Assembly: GCA_052326585.1 (NCBI GenBank)
Contig: JBKQLU010000044.1
Location: 105,348 to 169,347, forward strand
Reading direction: 5' to 3'
Source: JAPLJC01 sp052326585
Lineage (GTDB): Bacteria > Desulfobacterota > Desulfobaccia > Desulfobaccales > 0-14-0-80-60-11
Length of the DNA: 64,000 nt
Part shown: piece after piece, positions 34,114 to 42,570 of the stretch
How the letters are laid out: each line of letters begins with the position of its first letter
How positions within the stretch are numbered: position 1 is the first letter of the stretch
Position numbers and translations under genes: made by a program
Notes under the pieces: generated by a model
Told to the model about the DNA's origin: nothing
Databases searched by the model: none
Seen by the model: the letters and a program-made list of their open reading frames with translations, nothing else

Positions 34114-36426
34114 ATGAATTCCGGATTTCTGCAAGTCGTAAGACCTGGAGTCAAGCCTGTTGAAAGAGGAGAAACCCCCAGTCAACCGGTGGGGCTAAGG
34201 GCGCAAAACTTCCGAAAGGTCTCTCCGAATGGGTTCGGAGATCCTTTCAATGCCTATCCCCATACCATGGTTTGGTTCAAGGACCACCTTTATGTGGGTA
34301 CGACGCGGGCCAACCTCCACCTACTGTGGTTTACCATGGGAGAAAATGTCAACCGCTTCTCCATCTGGCCCGTGGAGCAGCCAGCTAACCCCTATGATCT
34401 CGATCTTAGGGGTCAAATCTGGAGATTCAATCATCGCAATGGGGAATGGCAACAGGTTTATATCTCCCCTATGCTGATGGGGAGCGAAGGTTTTGAAGTG
34501 CCGCTTTCCATAGGGTTTCGAGGGATTACGGTCTATCAGGGCAAGAACGACCCGGAACCTGTGCTTTATTGCACCACCTGGGCCTCTTCCAAGGGGCCTG
34601 GGCCCGTCTTGCTGCGTTCCAGTGACGGCCTCAATTTTGAAGTGGTCGGTCAACCGGGCCTGGGCGATCCCACGGTGGCAACGGTCCGGTCTGTCGTGCC
34701 CTTCCAAGGGAAATTATTCCTTTCTCCTACGGGCACCACCAAAGGAAAATACTTAGCGAATATTCCCGACAGAATGGTGATCCTGGTAAACCAGGATCCA
34801 GAAAAAGGCGATTGGCAGTTGGCCTGTGAACCTTTTTTTGGCGACACGACCAACATGGGTGTCTTTGACATGGCCCCTTTTAATGGCTATCTCTATGCCG
34901 CCACCACGAATTCTGCGACCGGTTTCCAAATTTGGAAGACGGATGCCAGTGGCACGCCGCCATACAGGTGGAAAAAAGTACTTTCCCATGGTGGCTACCG
35001 GGGCAAGGAAAATCAGAGTGTCGGCCACTTGTTCGAGTTCAAGGGATGCCTTTACATCGGCACGGGCATTTTGGGTGGCCATGACCGGGAACGCAAGATC
35101 GGCCCGGCTGCTCCAGAACTTTTCCGTCTTTTCCCTGATGATTCCTGGGAATTAATCGTCGGAGAACCACGCCTCACACCGGAGGGGTTAAAAGTTCCTC
35201 TCAGTGGTTTAGGAGCTGGTTATAACAGCCCTACCGTGGGATATTTCTGGCGCATGTGCGAATACGAAGGTTGGCTTTATCTGGGGACCTACGATTGGTC
35301 TGTCTGGATGCCCTATATACGCCCGGAAACCATGCCGGATAAGCTGCGCCAACGGATCGAACGGGTCGGGGTGGACAACATCGTCAGAGCCCAGGCGGGC
35401 TTTGACCTCTGGCGTAGCCGCGATGGGGTGGAATGGGTCCCGGTTTCCCGCAACGGTTTCGGCAATCCTTGCAATTACGGGATACGCACCATGGTCTCCT
35501 CACCTTATGGCCTCTTTCTGGGGGTAGCGAATCCCTTCGGGCCGACCCTGGCTGTCCGGAGACTGGCAGGTTGGCGGTATGAGCCCAATGAAGGGGGATG
35601 CGAGATTTGGCTGGGCTCCAGAGATTTTCCTGACCCCGCGGCTCAACCGGAAGAGGACCTCGTCCCCTACGAAATAGTGGCTGGGAGTGGAAAGCACCCC
35701 CTGTCCGACCTCGCTGAGGAAATGATCAGCGATTTTTACGAGGGTAGCGGTTTCCGCCACTGCGGTTTCTGGCGCCACCCAATCAAGACCCCGCTTAAAG
35801 CCTGCGAAAATCTCGTCGAGGAGCTGCTAGCCTTCCTTTCGAATGAGCCGGGTTCTTTGCTGGAAATCGGCTGTGGCACGGGCGCTACCACCCGGATGAT
35901 CGCTAAACATTTGCCAGCCACCGCCTTAACCGGGGTGGTTAGCACTGCTGCGGATCTGGCAGCATGCCAGGAAACCATCCCTACGGGGTTATTCCACCTT
36001 GAAAAACGGCCCAAGTTAAAGTTCGCTCCTGGAACTTTCGACGCAGCTATCTGTGTCGAAGGCCCCAGTGCCTTTTTGCCAACGGCCCAAAAGTTCTTCC
36101 GGATCGTCCACCAGGTGGTGAAGCTGGGGGGGGTGGTGGTATTTGCGGATTTAGTGACGGCCGGTTCACGCGGTGCACCCAGCAGCCTCCCGGAGTATGA
36201 AGCTATCTTAACTCAAGGTGGTTTCAAAGATGTTCAGCTTTGGGACGTCACGCACTTATGCTGGAGCCCCTTTAAAGGCCACGCCATGAAATACTTCGGG
36301 GCTAAATTACTGGGAGGGAAAATAACCCAAAACCTCTATCAGGAAATTATCAGCCGATTACCGGGCTGGAATCAGCCGGTAAAACTCTACGTCATTGGTC
36401 TGGCCAAGAAGACTGAGAATCATTAA
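34114..36426 (+). CDS. Beta-propeller-like domain fused to a SAM-dependent methyltransferase
   Basis: 770 residues. Residues about 20-510 hold at least five recurring blade-like units of the form F-x-G-x-LYVGT: DHLYVGTTRA, GKLFLSPTG, GYLYAATTN, GCLYIGTGI, GWLYLGTYD, with WRSRDGVEW inserts. This suggests a propeller used for binding. Residues about 540-765 are a class I methyltransferase (LLEIGCGTGATTRMI, AAICVEGPSAFLP). No signal peptide is visible. The methyltransferase half resembles the one at 40113 (shared KxACENLV before motif I), so they may be paralogues. Substrate unknown. Confidence 0.7.
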   Translation: MNSGFLQVVRPGVKPVERGETPSQPVGLRAQNFRKVSPNGFGDPFNAYPHTMVWFKDHLYVGTTRANLHLLWFTMGENVNRFSIWPVEQPANPYDLDLRGQIWRFNHRNGEWQQVYISPMLMGSEGFEVPLSIGFRGITVYQGKNDPEPVLYCTTWASSKGPGPVLLRSSDGLNFEVVGQPGLGDPTVATVRSVVPFQGKLFLSPTGTTKGKYLANIPDRMVILVNQDPEKGDWQLACEPFFGDTTNMGVFDMAPFNGYLYAATTNSATGFQIWKTDASGTPPYRWKKVLSHGGYRGKENQSVGHLFEFKGCLYIGTGILGGHDRERKIGPAAPELFRLFPDDSWELIVGEPRLTPEGLKVPLSGLGAGYNSPTVGYFWRMCEYEGWLYLGTYDWSVWMPYIRPETMPDKLRQRIERVGVDNIVRAQAGFDLWRSRDGVEWVPVSRNGFGNPCNYGIRTMVSSPYGLFLGVANPFGPTLAVRRLAGWRYEPNEGGCEIWLGSRDFPDPAAQPEEDLVPYEIVAGSGKHPLSDLAEEMISDFYEGSGFRHCGFWRHPIKTPLKACENLVEELLAFLSNEPGSLLEIGCGTGATTRMIAKHLPATALTGVVSTAADLAACQETIPTGLFHLEKRPKLKFAPGTFDAAICVEGPSAFLPTAQKFFRIVHQVVKLGGVVVFADLVTAGSRGAPSSLPEYEAILTQGGFKDVQLWDVTHLCWSPFKGHAMKYFGAKLLGGKITQNLYQEIISRLPGWNQPVKLYVIGLAKKTENH

Positions 36427-36433
36427 GGCTTAA

Positions 36434-37330
36434 ATGGTGGCCGCAGACATGATTAACACATCCTACGAGCCTTTTTCCCGACAACCCGAGTATATTGAAG
36501 TTAACCTGGGCTTTATTCAAAGTCTCCATTTACAGCAATGCCATCAAGTGTTGGACCTGGCCTGTGGCACGGGGACGCTCACCGATCTTCTAGTGGCGCA
36601 ATACCCTGTTCTGGGAATTATCGGTTTAGATCTGGACAGAGGATCCCTGCGGTTGGCTTGGGAGCATTTCCAGGCCAGGGGACTTCTAGGAAACAACGGG
36701 AGTAAGATCGTCGCCACAGGACAGACCGGCAAGCCAGCGATACTTTTCCTGCAAGGCACAGCCGACTCCTTACCTGTCAAGAGCCAGAGCTTCGACGCCG
36801 TGGTCATGGGCAATGCTATCCATAACCTTCCTGATCAGGACCTATTGTTACAAGAAATTCACCGCGCCTTGAAACCGGGCGGCCTCTTTGCCTTTAACAC
36901 CTCTTTTTTCGCTGGCACCTTTCCCCCCGGTACCGAAAATCTCTACCATGGCTGGCTGAAGTTCTCCCTGGGCTATATCCAGGCCAAAAATGAAGAATTG
37001 CAGCGCCAGGGCCTGGAAGGAATCAAGAGGACGAGAGGCACCTCGCATCAGGCTTTTTCCAAGCAGTGGCCCACTCCAGAGGAATTTACCCGACTCCTAT
37101 TACGGAATAACTTTGAGGTAAAATGGTTCTGCCACCGCACCATAATGATGAACCAGAACAGCCTCGAAACCGTAGGGGCATATGCTGGTTTAGCCTGTGT
37201 CCTTCTCAGCGGGTATCCCATCGAGCTGGCCTGTAAGGCGCTGGAAGCCTCTGCCGGCCCTGCTTTTGAAGCCATGGGACTAACGGAAGTACGTCGCCTC
37301 TGGCTGGAGGTAGTCGCGGTGAAAAAATGA
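36434..37330 (+). CDS. Class I SAM-dependent methyltransferase
   Basis: 298 residues. Motif I is VLDLACGTGTLTDLL, the acidic ribose-binding strand is IIGLDLDRGSL, and DAVVMGNAIHNLPD with EIHRALKPGGLFAFNTS are the later Methyltransf_11 motifs. A C-terminal extension (about 200-298) is probably the substrate cap. It lies seven bases after the previous gene and overlaps the next SDR by four bases, so it is in the same operon. Its target could be an oxygen or carbon on the polyketide or lipid. Confidence 0.82.
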   Translation: MVAADMINTSYEPFSRQPEYIEVNLGFIQSLHLQQCHQVLDLACGTGTLTDLLVAQYPVLGIIGLDLDRGSLRLAWEHFQARGLLGNNGSKIVATGQTGKPAILFLQGTADSLPVKSQSFDAVVMGNAIHNLPDQDLLLQEIHRALKPGGLFAFNTSFFAGTFPPGTENLYHGWLKFSLGYIQAKNEELQRQGLEGIKRTRGTSHQAFSKQWPTPEEFTRLLLRNNFEVKWFCHRTIMMNQNSLETVGAYAGLACVLLSGYPIELACKALEASAGPAFEAMGLTEVRRLWLEVVAVKK

Positions 37331-38154
37331 GACCGGCATCATTAGAATGCAGAGATAACCGGAACCGGCTACCGGGGAGACTGAAAGGCCAGGTCGCCAT
37401 AGTTACGGGCGGCACCAGCGGTATCGGCCACCACGCCTGTCTGGCCTTAGCGCAAGAGGGGGCGGCCGTAATCGTTGTGGGGAGGAATAGTGCACGTCTG
37501 ACTGCCGTGGTAGCGGAGTTAGAGTCCAAGAGTGCGGCCTATGGCTTACCCCGGGCCGCCCTGGGTCTGCAACTCGATGTCTGCCTGGAAGCAGATATGT
37601 TGCATATGGTTTGCCAGACGCTGAAACACTTCGGCAGGATAGATATTTTAATCGCCGCTGCCGGGATTTTACGCGGGGAAGACTCCCGGCCGACCAGACT
37701 GTTCGAATTGACTAGCCAGGAATGGGATCGAGTTATTAATACTAATTTGAAAGGGGTCTTCCTGAGCAACCGAGCCGTGTTGCGAACCATGATGGAGCAA
37801 GGCGCCGGCCAGGTCATTAACATTTCCTCTTTAAGTGGCCGGCGGGCTGTGGCTTTTGATACGCCGTATTCCGCCTCCAAATTTGGCGTGGTTGGCCTCA
37901 CGGAAAGTCTGGCACAGGAGATGCGGCCCTACGGAGTCCGGGTGCAGCTATTGTTGCCGGGCAATACCGACACCCCGATCTGGTCTCAAAATGCACCACT
38001 CCCTGCGGCGGCGCACACAATTCCGGCCGCCCGGGTGGCGGAACTCATCGTCCTCATGCTCACCTGGCCTCACGATGCGACCCTGGGGGAACTGGCTATC
38101 GCTCCTTTGGGTGCCAAAACGAAAGGGGTAGCTCATTGGGGATACTCGCACTGA
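37327..38154 (+). CDS. Short-chain dehydrogenase/reductase (copy 1)
   Basis: 275 residues, classical SDR. Cofactor loop AIVTGGTSGIGHHA, NINISSLSG-type serine region (VINISSLSG) and catalytic YSASK. Such enzymes reduce beta-keto groups or oxidise alcohols with NAD(P)H. It overlaps the methyltransferase gene (ATGA). With the second SDR downstream it could supply the ketoreduction missing from the second megasynthase. Confidence 0.85.
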   Translation: MRPASLECRDNRNRLPGRLKGQVAIVTGGTSGIGHHACLALAQEGAAVIVVGRNSARLTAVVAELESKSAAYGLPRAALGLQLDVCLEADMLHMVCQTLKHFGRIDILIAAAGILRGEDSRPTRLFELTSQEWDRVINTNLKGVFLSNRAVLRTMMEQGAGQVINISSLSGRRAVAFDTPYSASKFGVVGLTESLAQEMRPYGVRVQLLLPGNTDTPIWSQNAPLPAAAHTIPAARVAELIVLMLTWPHDATLGELAIAPLGAKTKGVAHWGYSH

Positions 38155-38220
38155 CCGAGATCGTGATAGCCGGGAAGGGGTTATGGAGGGACGCGAGCGG
38201 GAGCGGACGGAGATGAACTG

Positions 38221-39006
38221 ATGGAATCCATTGATCAACGATCGCTATCCGGACAGACAGCCATCGTCACGGGGGGGGCCAGTGGCATAGGACGGGCCGT
38301 CTCCCTTGGTCTAGCCCGGCTAGGGATAGAGGTGGCCATCGTAGACCTGAACGAGCGATTACTAAAAGAAACCGCCCAGGAAGTAAAAAGATTAACAGGC
38401 TCCCCCGAGCCCTTAATATTGAATAAGGACATCCGGCGTGAAACCGACATGGAGGACATGGCCCGGGTTACTCTGGAAAAGTTCGGCAGTATCGATATTC
38501 TGGTGCATAGTGCCGCCATCTTGCGTGGCAAGGGCAGCGGACCCAAAATGATGGTAGATGTCGAAGCGGCGGAATGGGACGAAGTTGTGGGCACGAATCT
38601 GAAAGGAACCTTCCTCTGTAACCGGGCCGTCTTGCCGGCCATGATCAAGCAGAGGCGAGGGCAGATCATTAATATCTCGTCTACCTCGGGATTGAGGGGG
38701 CGTGCCCTCGATTCGGTCTATTGCGCCTCAAAGTTCGGGGTTATGGGTCTATCCCAGGCCTTGGCGGAGGAGGTTCGGCCATATGGTATCAGGGTTCAGG
38801 TAGTTGCGCCCGATGCTATTGATACTCCTATGTGGGACCAGAACGGTCCAATTCGTCCTCCCGGCGATTCCTTACCGCCGTCCCGGGTGGCGGATCTGAT
38901 CGCCTACATGGTAGCCTTGCCTCTGGATGCTGTGCTCGGTGACGTGGTAATCGCCCCGTTTCGTTTCCGTCGCCGCAAGAGACAGGATGCCACTGATAAG
39001 ATTTAA
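38221..39006 (+). CDS. Short-chain dehydrogenase/reductase (copy 2)
   Basis: 261 residues. Cofactor loop AIVTGGASGIGRAV, an Asp after beta-2 (AIVDLNERLL) that suggests NAD(H) preference, INISSTSGLRG, and catalytic YCASK. It shares long collinear stretches with the preceding SDR (NLKGxFLxNRAVL, KFGVxGL, RPYGxRVQ), which points to a tandem duplication followed by divergence; copy 1 has no Asp there (VVGRNSARL, NADP-like). A pair with different cofactors could oxidise and reduce the same substrate. Confidence 0.85.
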   Translation: MESIDQRSLSGQTAIVTGGASGIGRAVSLGLARLGIEVAIVDLNERLLKETAQEVKRLTGSPEPLILNKDIRRETDMEDMARVTLEKFGSIDILVHSAAILRGKGSGPKMMVDVEAAEWDEVVGTNLKGTFLCNRAVLPAMIKQRRGQIINISSTSGLRGRALDSVYCASKFGVMGLSQALAEEVRPYGIRVQVVAPDAIDTPMWDQNGPIRPPGDSLPPSRVADLIAYMVALPLDAVLGDVVIAPFRFRRRKRQDATDKI

Positions 39007-39049
39007 TCGAACCCCTATTATGAAGATTAATAAAAAGGAGAGCTACCCG

Positions 39050-40021
39050 ATGAATTTAAATCACACTCCATTTAATTCTTCGTTTTTTGTTGTCTTGGTC
39101 ATCGGCGTGGTGCTGCTGTTACAGACCTCGGCCTCGGCCCAGGGAGGGTCGTTTGCCCTGGGGCCAGGCAATTATGACCGTACCATCAACTTTGGAGGCA
39201 TGGAGCGTTCCTATGTAGTGCATGTTCCCGGGAGTTATACTGCAAGCAGGGCGACCCCGGTAATCCTCAACTTTCACGGTGGCGGCGGCAATCCTAATAG
39301 TGAGAGAACGATCTCCATGATGGATCAGGCCTCTGAGCGTTACGGTTTTATTGTCGTATATCCACAGGGCACCGGTGCCAAAGGGCGCCTCATCAATCCA
39401 CATGGATATACCTGGAATGCCGGCACCTGTTGTGGGTGGGCGATGGAAAATGGTATTGACGATGTTGGCTTTACCAATGCGATGCTCGACGCCCTGGAGC
39501 AACAGTTCAATATTGATAAGAGACGAGTTTTTGCTACTGGTATATCCAACGGCGCCATGATGTGCTACCGTCTGGCTTGTGAACTCTCTAACCGCATTGC
39601 CGCCATCGCCCCTATCTCCGGTACCATGGGTGTAACTAGCTGTAATCCGGTCCGACCGGTTTCGGTGATACATTTCCATGGCACCGCTGATATGTTTGCT
39701 CCATACGCCGGCGGCAGAGGGCCGCGTTCTCTCCCGGGAGAGTCTTTTCAGTCAGTCGATCAAACGATCGCTTTTTGGCTCAAAAGGGATAAGATCAGCG
39801 GCCCACCCAGGACCGTCACACGGGGCCAGGCCAGCGGTTCTTATTATGGCCCCGGAGCGCAGGGCACGGAGGTGGCTCTGTGGACAATTCAGGGAGGAGG
39901 CCATACCTGGCCTGGTGGCAGATTCGGTATTTTGGGGAAGAGATTCCTTGGTGAGTTAACTCAAGACATTTCCGCCAATGACCTCATGTGGGAATTTTTT
40001 CAACGGCACCCACTGAAATAG
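39050..40021 (+). CDS. Secreted PHB-depolymerase/feruloyl-esterase-like hydrolase
   Basis: 323 residues from ATG 39050, chosen for the AAAGGAGAG eight bases upstream; an in-frame ATG at 38987 would overlap the SDR. A signal peptide (about 1-30, ending SASAQ) predicts export. The LpqC/depolymerase signature is clear: VILNFHGGGGN, YPQGT, nucleophile in GISNGAMMCY, and QGGGHTWPGG with the catalytic His. It should hydrolyse esters outside the inner membrane and might trim or remodel the exported product. Confidence 0.85.
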   Translation: MNLNHTPFNSSFFVVLVIGVVLLLQTSASAQGGSFALGPGNYDRTINFGGMERSYVVHVPGSYTASRATPVILNFHGGGGNPNSERTISMMDQASERYGFIVVYPQGTGAKGRLINPHGYTWNAGTCCGWAMENGIDDVGFTNAMLDALEQQFNIDKRRVFATGISNGAMMCYRLACELSNRIAAIAPISGTMGVTSCNPVRPVSVIHFHGTADMFAPYAGGRGPRSLPGESFQSVDQTIAFWLKRDKISGPPRTVTRGQASGSYYGPGAQGTEVALWTIQGGGHTWPGGRFGILGKRFLGELTQDISANDLMWEFFQRHPLK

Positions 40022-40112
40022 TGGCGGAGCATGAAAAAATACTATATTTCCGTGGCATGCGGGAAGACCGGCAAAATCTGAGGAACCGACTGGTTCGGTA
40101 TAGGTGAGAACC

Positions 40113-40901
40113 GTGAATAGGAGGATGGCGGACAGGATCATCAGGTATTATGACGACAGCATGTATCATGAAAGGTTGCACGAGTACTTTGGCTTTAGCG
40201 ACTTCTTTAACTATGGTTATTGGGACGACAACACCTTGGACCAAAAGGGGGCTTGCGAAAACTTGGTCGACAAGCTTCTCTCCTTTATTCCGACCAAGGA
40301 CGGAAACATTCTTGATGTCGCCTGCGGCAAAGGGGAAGTTGCTCATTATCTGCTGAAATATTTTGAACCGCAGAACATTACGGGAATCAATCTGTCTCAG
40401 AAGCAACTGGCGACCTGTCGGCAAAAGGTACCGGGGGGAACTTTTCTTTGTCTGGATGCCGCAAATATTGATTTTGAAAATGAATTATATAATAATATCA
40501 TCTGTATAGAGGCAGTCTTTCATTTTCGTACGAGAGAAAAGTTCCTGCAACAGGCCTACCGGGTGTTAAAGCCCCAGGGATACCTGGTTCTGACCGATAT
40601 TCTTTTGACTGATTGGGGAAAGAAGCACCGCTTATGGTGGTTTGACCAAGAAAACGCGCTATTGAATGATCTCAAGGCATACTCAGAGCTATATCAGCGT
40701 ATCGGCTATCAGGGGGTTGAGATCCTGGATGCCACTAAGGAATGTTGGGAGGGTTATTATTCCAATCTTGCCCGCTATTGCTTTGAGAAACTGGACAAGA
40801 AGGAATTCGATCTAGGAGCTTTGAACAAGATCGCCGTTAATATATTCAGGAGAATTCCGGCAACCCGCTATTACTTGCTGGTTGTGGCCAGGAAGGCCTA
40901 A
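40113..40901 (+). CDS. Class I SAM-dependent methyltransferase
   Basis: About 262 residues from GTG 40113, preferred because AGGTGA lies five bases before it; an alternative GTG is at 40104. MYHERLHEYFGFSDFFNYGY with KGACENLVDKLLSF leads into motif I ILDVACGKGEVAHYLL, then TGINLSQKQLATC and YRVLKPQGYLVLTDILL. The layout resembles UbiE/tocopherol- or small-molecule O/C-methyltransferases. It is related to the methyltransferase half of the 34114-36426 protein. Confidence 0.82.
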   Translation: MNRRMADRIIRYYDDSMYHERLHEYFGFSDFFNYGYWDDNTLDQKGACENLVDKLLSFIPTKDGNILDVACGKGEVAHYLLKYFEPQNITGINLSQKQLATCRQKVPGGTFLCLDAANIDFENELYNNIICIEAVFHFRTREKFLQQAYRVLKPQGYLVLTDILLTDWGKKHRLWWFDQENALLNDLKAYSELYQRIGYQGVEILDATKECWEGYYSNLARYCFEKLDKKEFDLGALNKIAVNIFRRIPATRYYLLVVARKA

Positions 40902-40998
40902 GGATGCTGGATGCAGCTTTTTGGCTGGGTTTCTCATTTGACCTGGAGGAGCCACACCTAATCTCTGATCTTCGAGTTCTATGGAGGAGCGACTGGCC

Positions 40999-42423
40999 AT
41001 GAAGCAACCACAATGGGTGCCAAGAATCCATGCCCTGGGAACCAGCCCGCAGGCCAGACTGGCCCTCGCTGTAACGCACATCAAAAATAGTGAATATCAA
41101 GAGGCCTTGAGTGAACTCCGGGCCGCCTTGAAAACCAACCCATACCATGCCGATATCCATCTAACTCTCGCCTGGGTCTATACCGCGTTGGACCGGGGAG
41201 AGGAAGCCATTGAAGCCGGCCGATCTGCCCTCAAATACAACCCCAAGCTGGAACAGGCCCATCTAATCTTGGCACATAACTATAAAAAGCTGGACTATGC
41301 CCCTGAGGCCTTGGAGGAGTGTCGCCAAGCCGTAGAGATCGACCCGAAAAATTTTTATAGCTATCTTCTGTTAGGCGAATTGACTTTTTCGGAAAGGCTC
41401 TATGAGGAATCCATCTATGCCTTCAATTCCGCCCTTAAATACAACCCCCAATTAGAAATGGCACATTATAAACTGGCTAATATCTACCAGCAGAAAAATC
41501 AAGAAAATGAAGCCATCGCCGAAATAGAAGCCGCCCTGCAAATCAATCCAGCCTTGGCTCGTAACCAAATACTGCTGGGCGATATGCTTTTAGCTCGGCA
41601 TGATTATGAGGCCGCACTGGGCCAGTATAAGGAGGCGGTGCTGGTTAGTCCGTACATGGCGGAAGCCCATGCCAAAGTCGGCCAATCCTATCTCCATTTG
41701 GGATTCAGTCATGAAGCTTTGCAAGCCTTTCGGGTAGCGCTGCGATTGAACCCGAAACTCGCTGAAGCTCACCTGGGATTGGGGAAAATCTATCTTTCCT
41801 TCCGGAAAAGCTCGCCGGCACTGCAAGAATACCAAGCAGCGTTGGCCCTAAATTCCCAATTGCTGGAGGCACGCGCCGGCTTAGGAGATGTGTTTACTCT
41901 GGGAGGACGCTATCAGGAGGCCATCACGGAGTATCGGATGGCTCTGCGGCTTATCCAGAAGGGAAGTCTTCGGGGAGAACACTACGCGGCGCAAGGCGAG
42001 TATCTCCAGGCAATCGTGGAATTTCGCCACGCTTTGGATCTTGGGGCCGAGATAATTCTGCCGGACTCGGAATCCGGCAAGCTCATAAAAATGCCCTACC
42101 CGGTAGCAGACGAGCGGCGGCGGTACGAACGGTTCCTCCTCAGGATGCCGGTGGATGTCCGGGAAGGTCCGGGAGCCTATTCTTCCGCCATCATTTTAAA
42201 TGTCTCCAAGCGGGGTCTGGCGCTCGAAACTACCTGGGAAATGCCAATGGGCTTCCAAGTGGAAATAATTACCCCCTGGATTCAAAATGATCGAAAAATA
42301 GCAGTCCCCGCACGGGTTGTCAGGCTGGAAAGAAAGGATTCAGGGGAGCATTACCGGTTGGGGTTGGAATTGTCATCCGAAGAGGCAGATAGTAGAGATT
42401 GGCAAGACTTTCTTGTTGCCTGA
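40999..42423 (+). CDS. TPR-repeat protein with C-terminal PilZ domain
   Basis: 474 residues from ATG 40999. The alternative ATG at 40981 is less likely because its own codons (GGAGGAG, 40983-40989) form the ribosome site for 40999. About nine TPR units fill residues 20-350 (for example ALKYNPKLEQAHLILAHNYK). A PilZ domain occupies about 368-472: RRRYERF gives RxxxR (374/378) and NVSKRG gives NxSxxG (401-406). It probably scaffolds other cluster proteins in response to c-di-GMP. It is the second PilZ protein in the cluster. Confidence 0.87.
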   Translation: MKQPQWVPRIHALGTSPQARLALAVTHIKNSEYQEALSELRAALKTNPYHADIHLTLAWVYTALDRGEEAIEAGRSALKYNPKLEQAHLILAHNYKKLDYAPEALEECRQAVEIDPKNFYSYLLLGELTFSERLYEESIYAFNSALKYNPQLEMAHYKLANIYQQKNQENEAIAEIEAALQINPALARNQILLGDMLLARHDYEAALGQYKEAVLVSPYMAEAHAKVGQSYLHLGFSHEALQAFRVALRLNPKLAEAHLGLGKIYLSFRKSSPALQEYQAALALNSQLLEARAGLGDVFTLGGRYQEAITEYRMALRLIQKGSLRGEHYAAQGEYLQAIVEFRHALDLGAEIILPDSESGKLIKMPYPVADERRRYERFLLRMPVDVREGPGAYSSAIILNVSKRGLALETTWEMPMGFQVEIITPWIQNDRKIAVPARVVRLERKDSGEHYRLGLELSSEEADSRDWQDFLVA

Positions 42424-42570
42424 TAATGGTTAGGTTGCATGACTCGAAGGCTCAGGGGAATCAGTTTCCCTTGAATACTGGGAGCGATGGCCTGGCGCAC
42501 GAATTTGGAGGTCGGCCTATTAGCTATAAGGAAGTAGAAGAAGGAATTTCGACTACTAAGGGACAAACTT

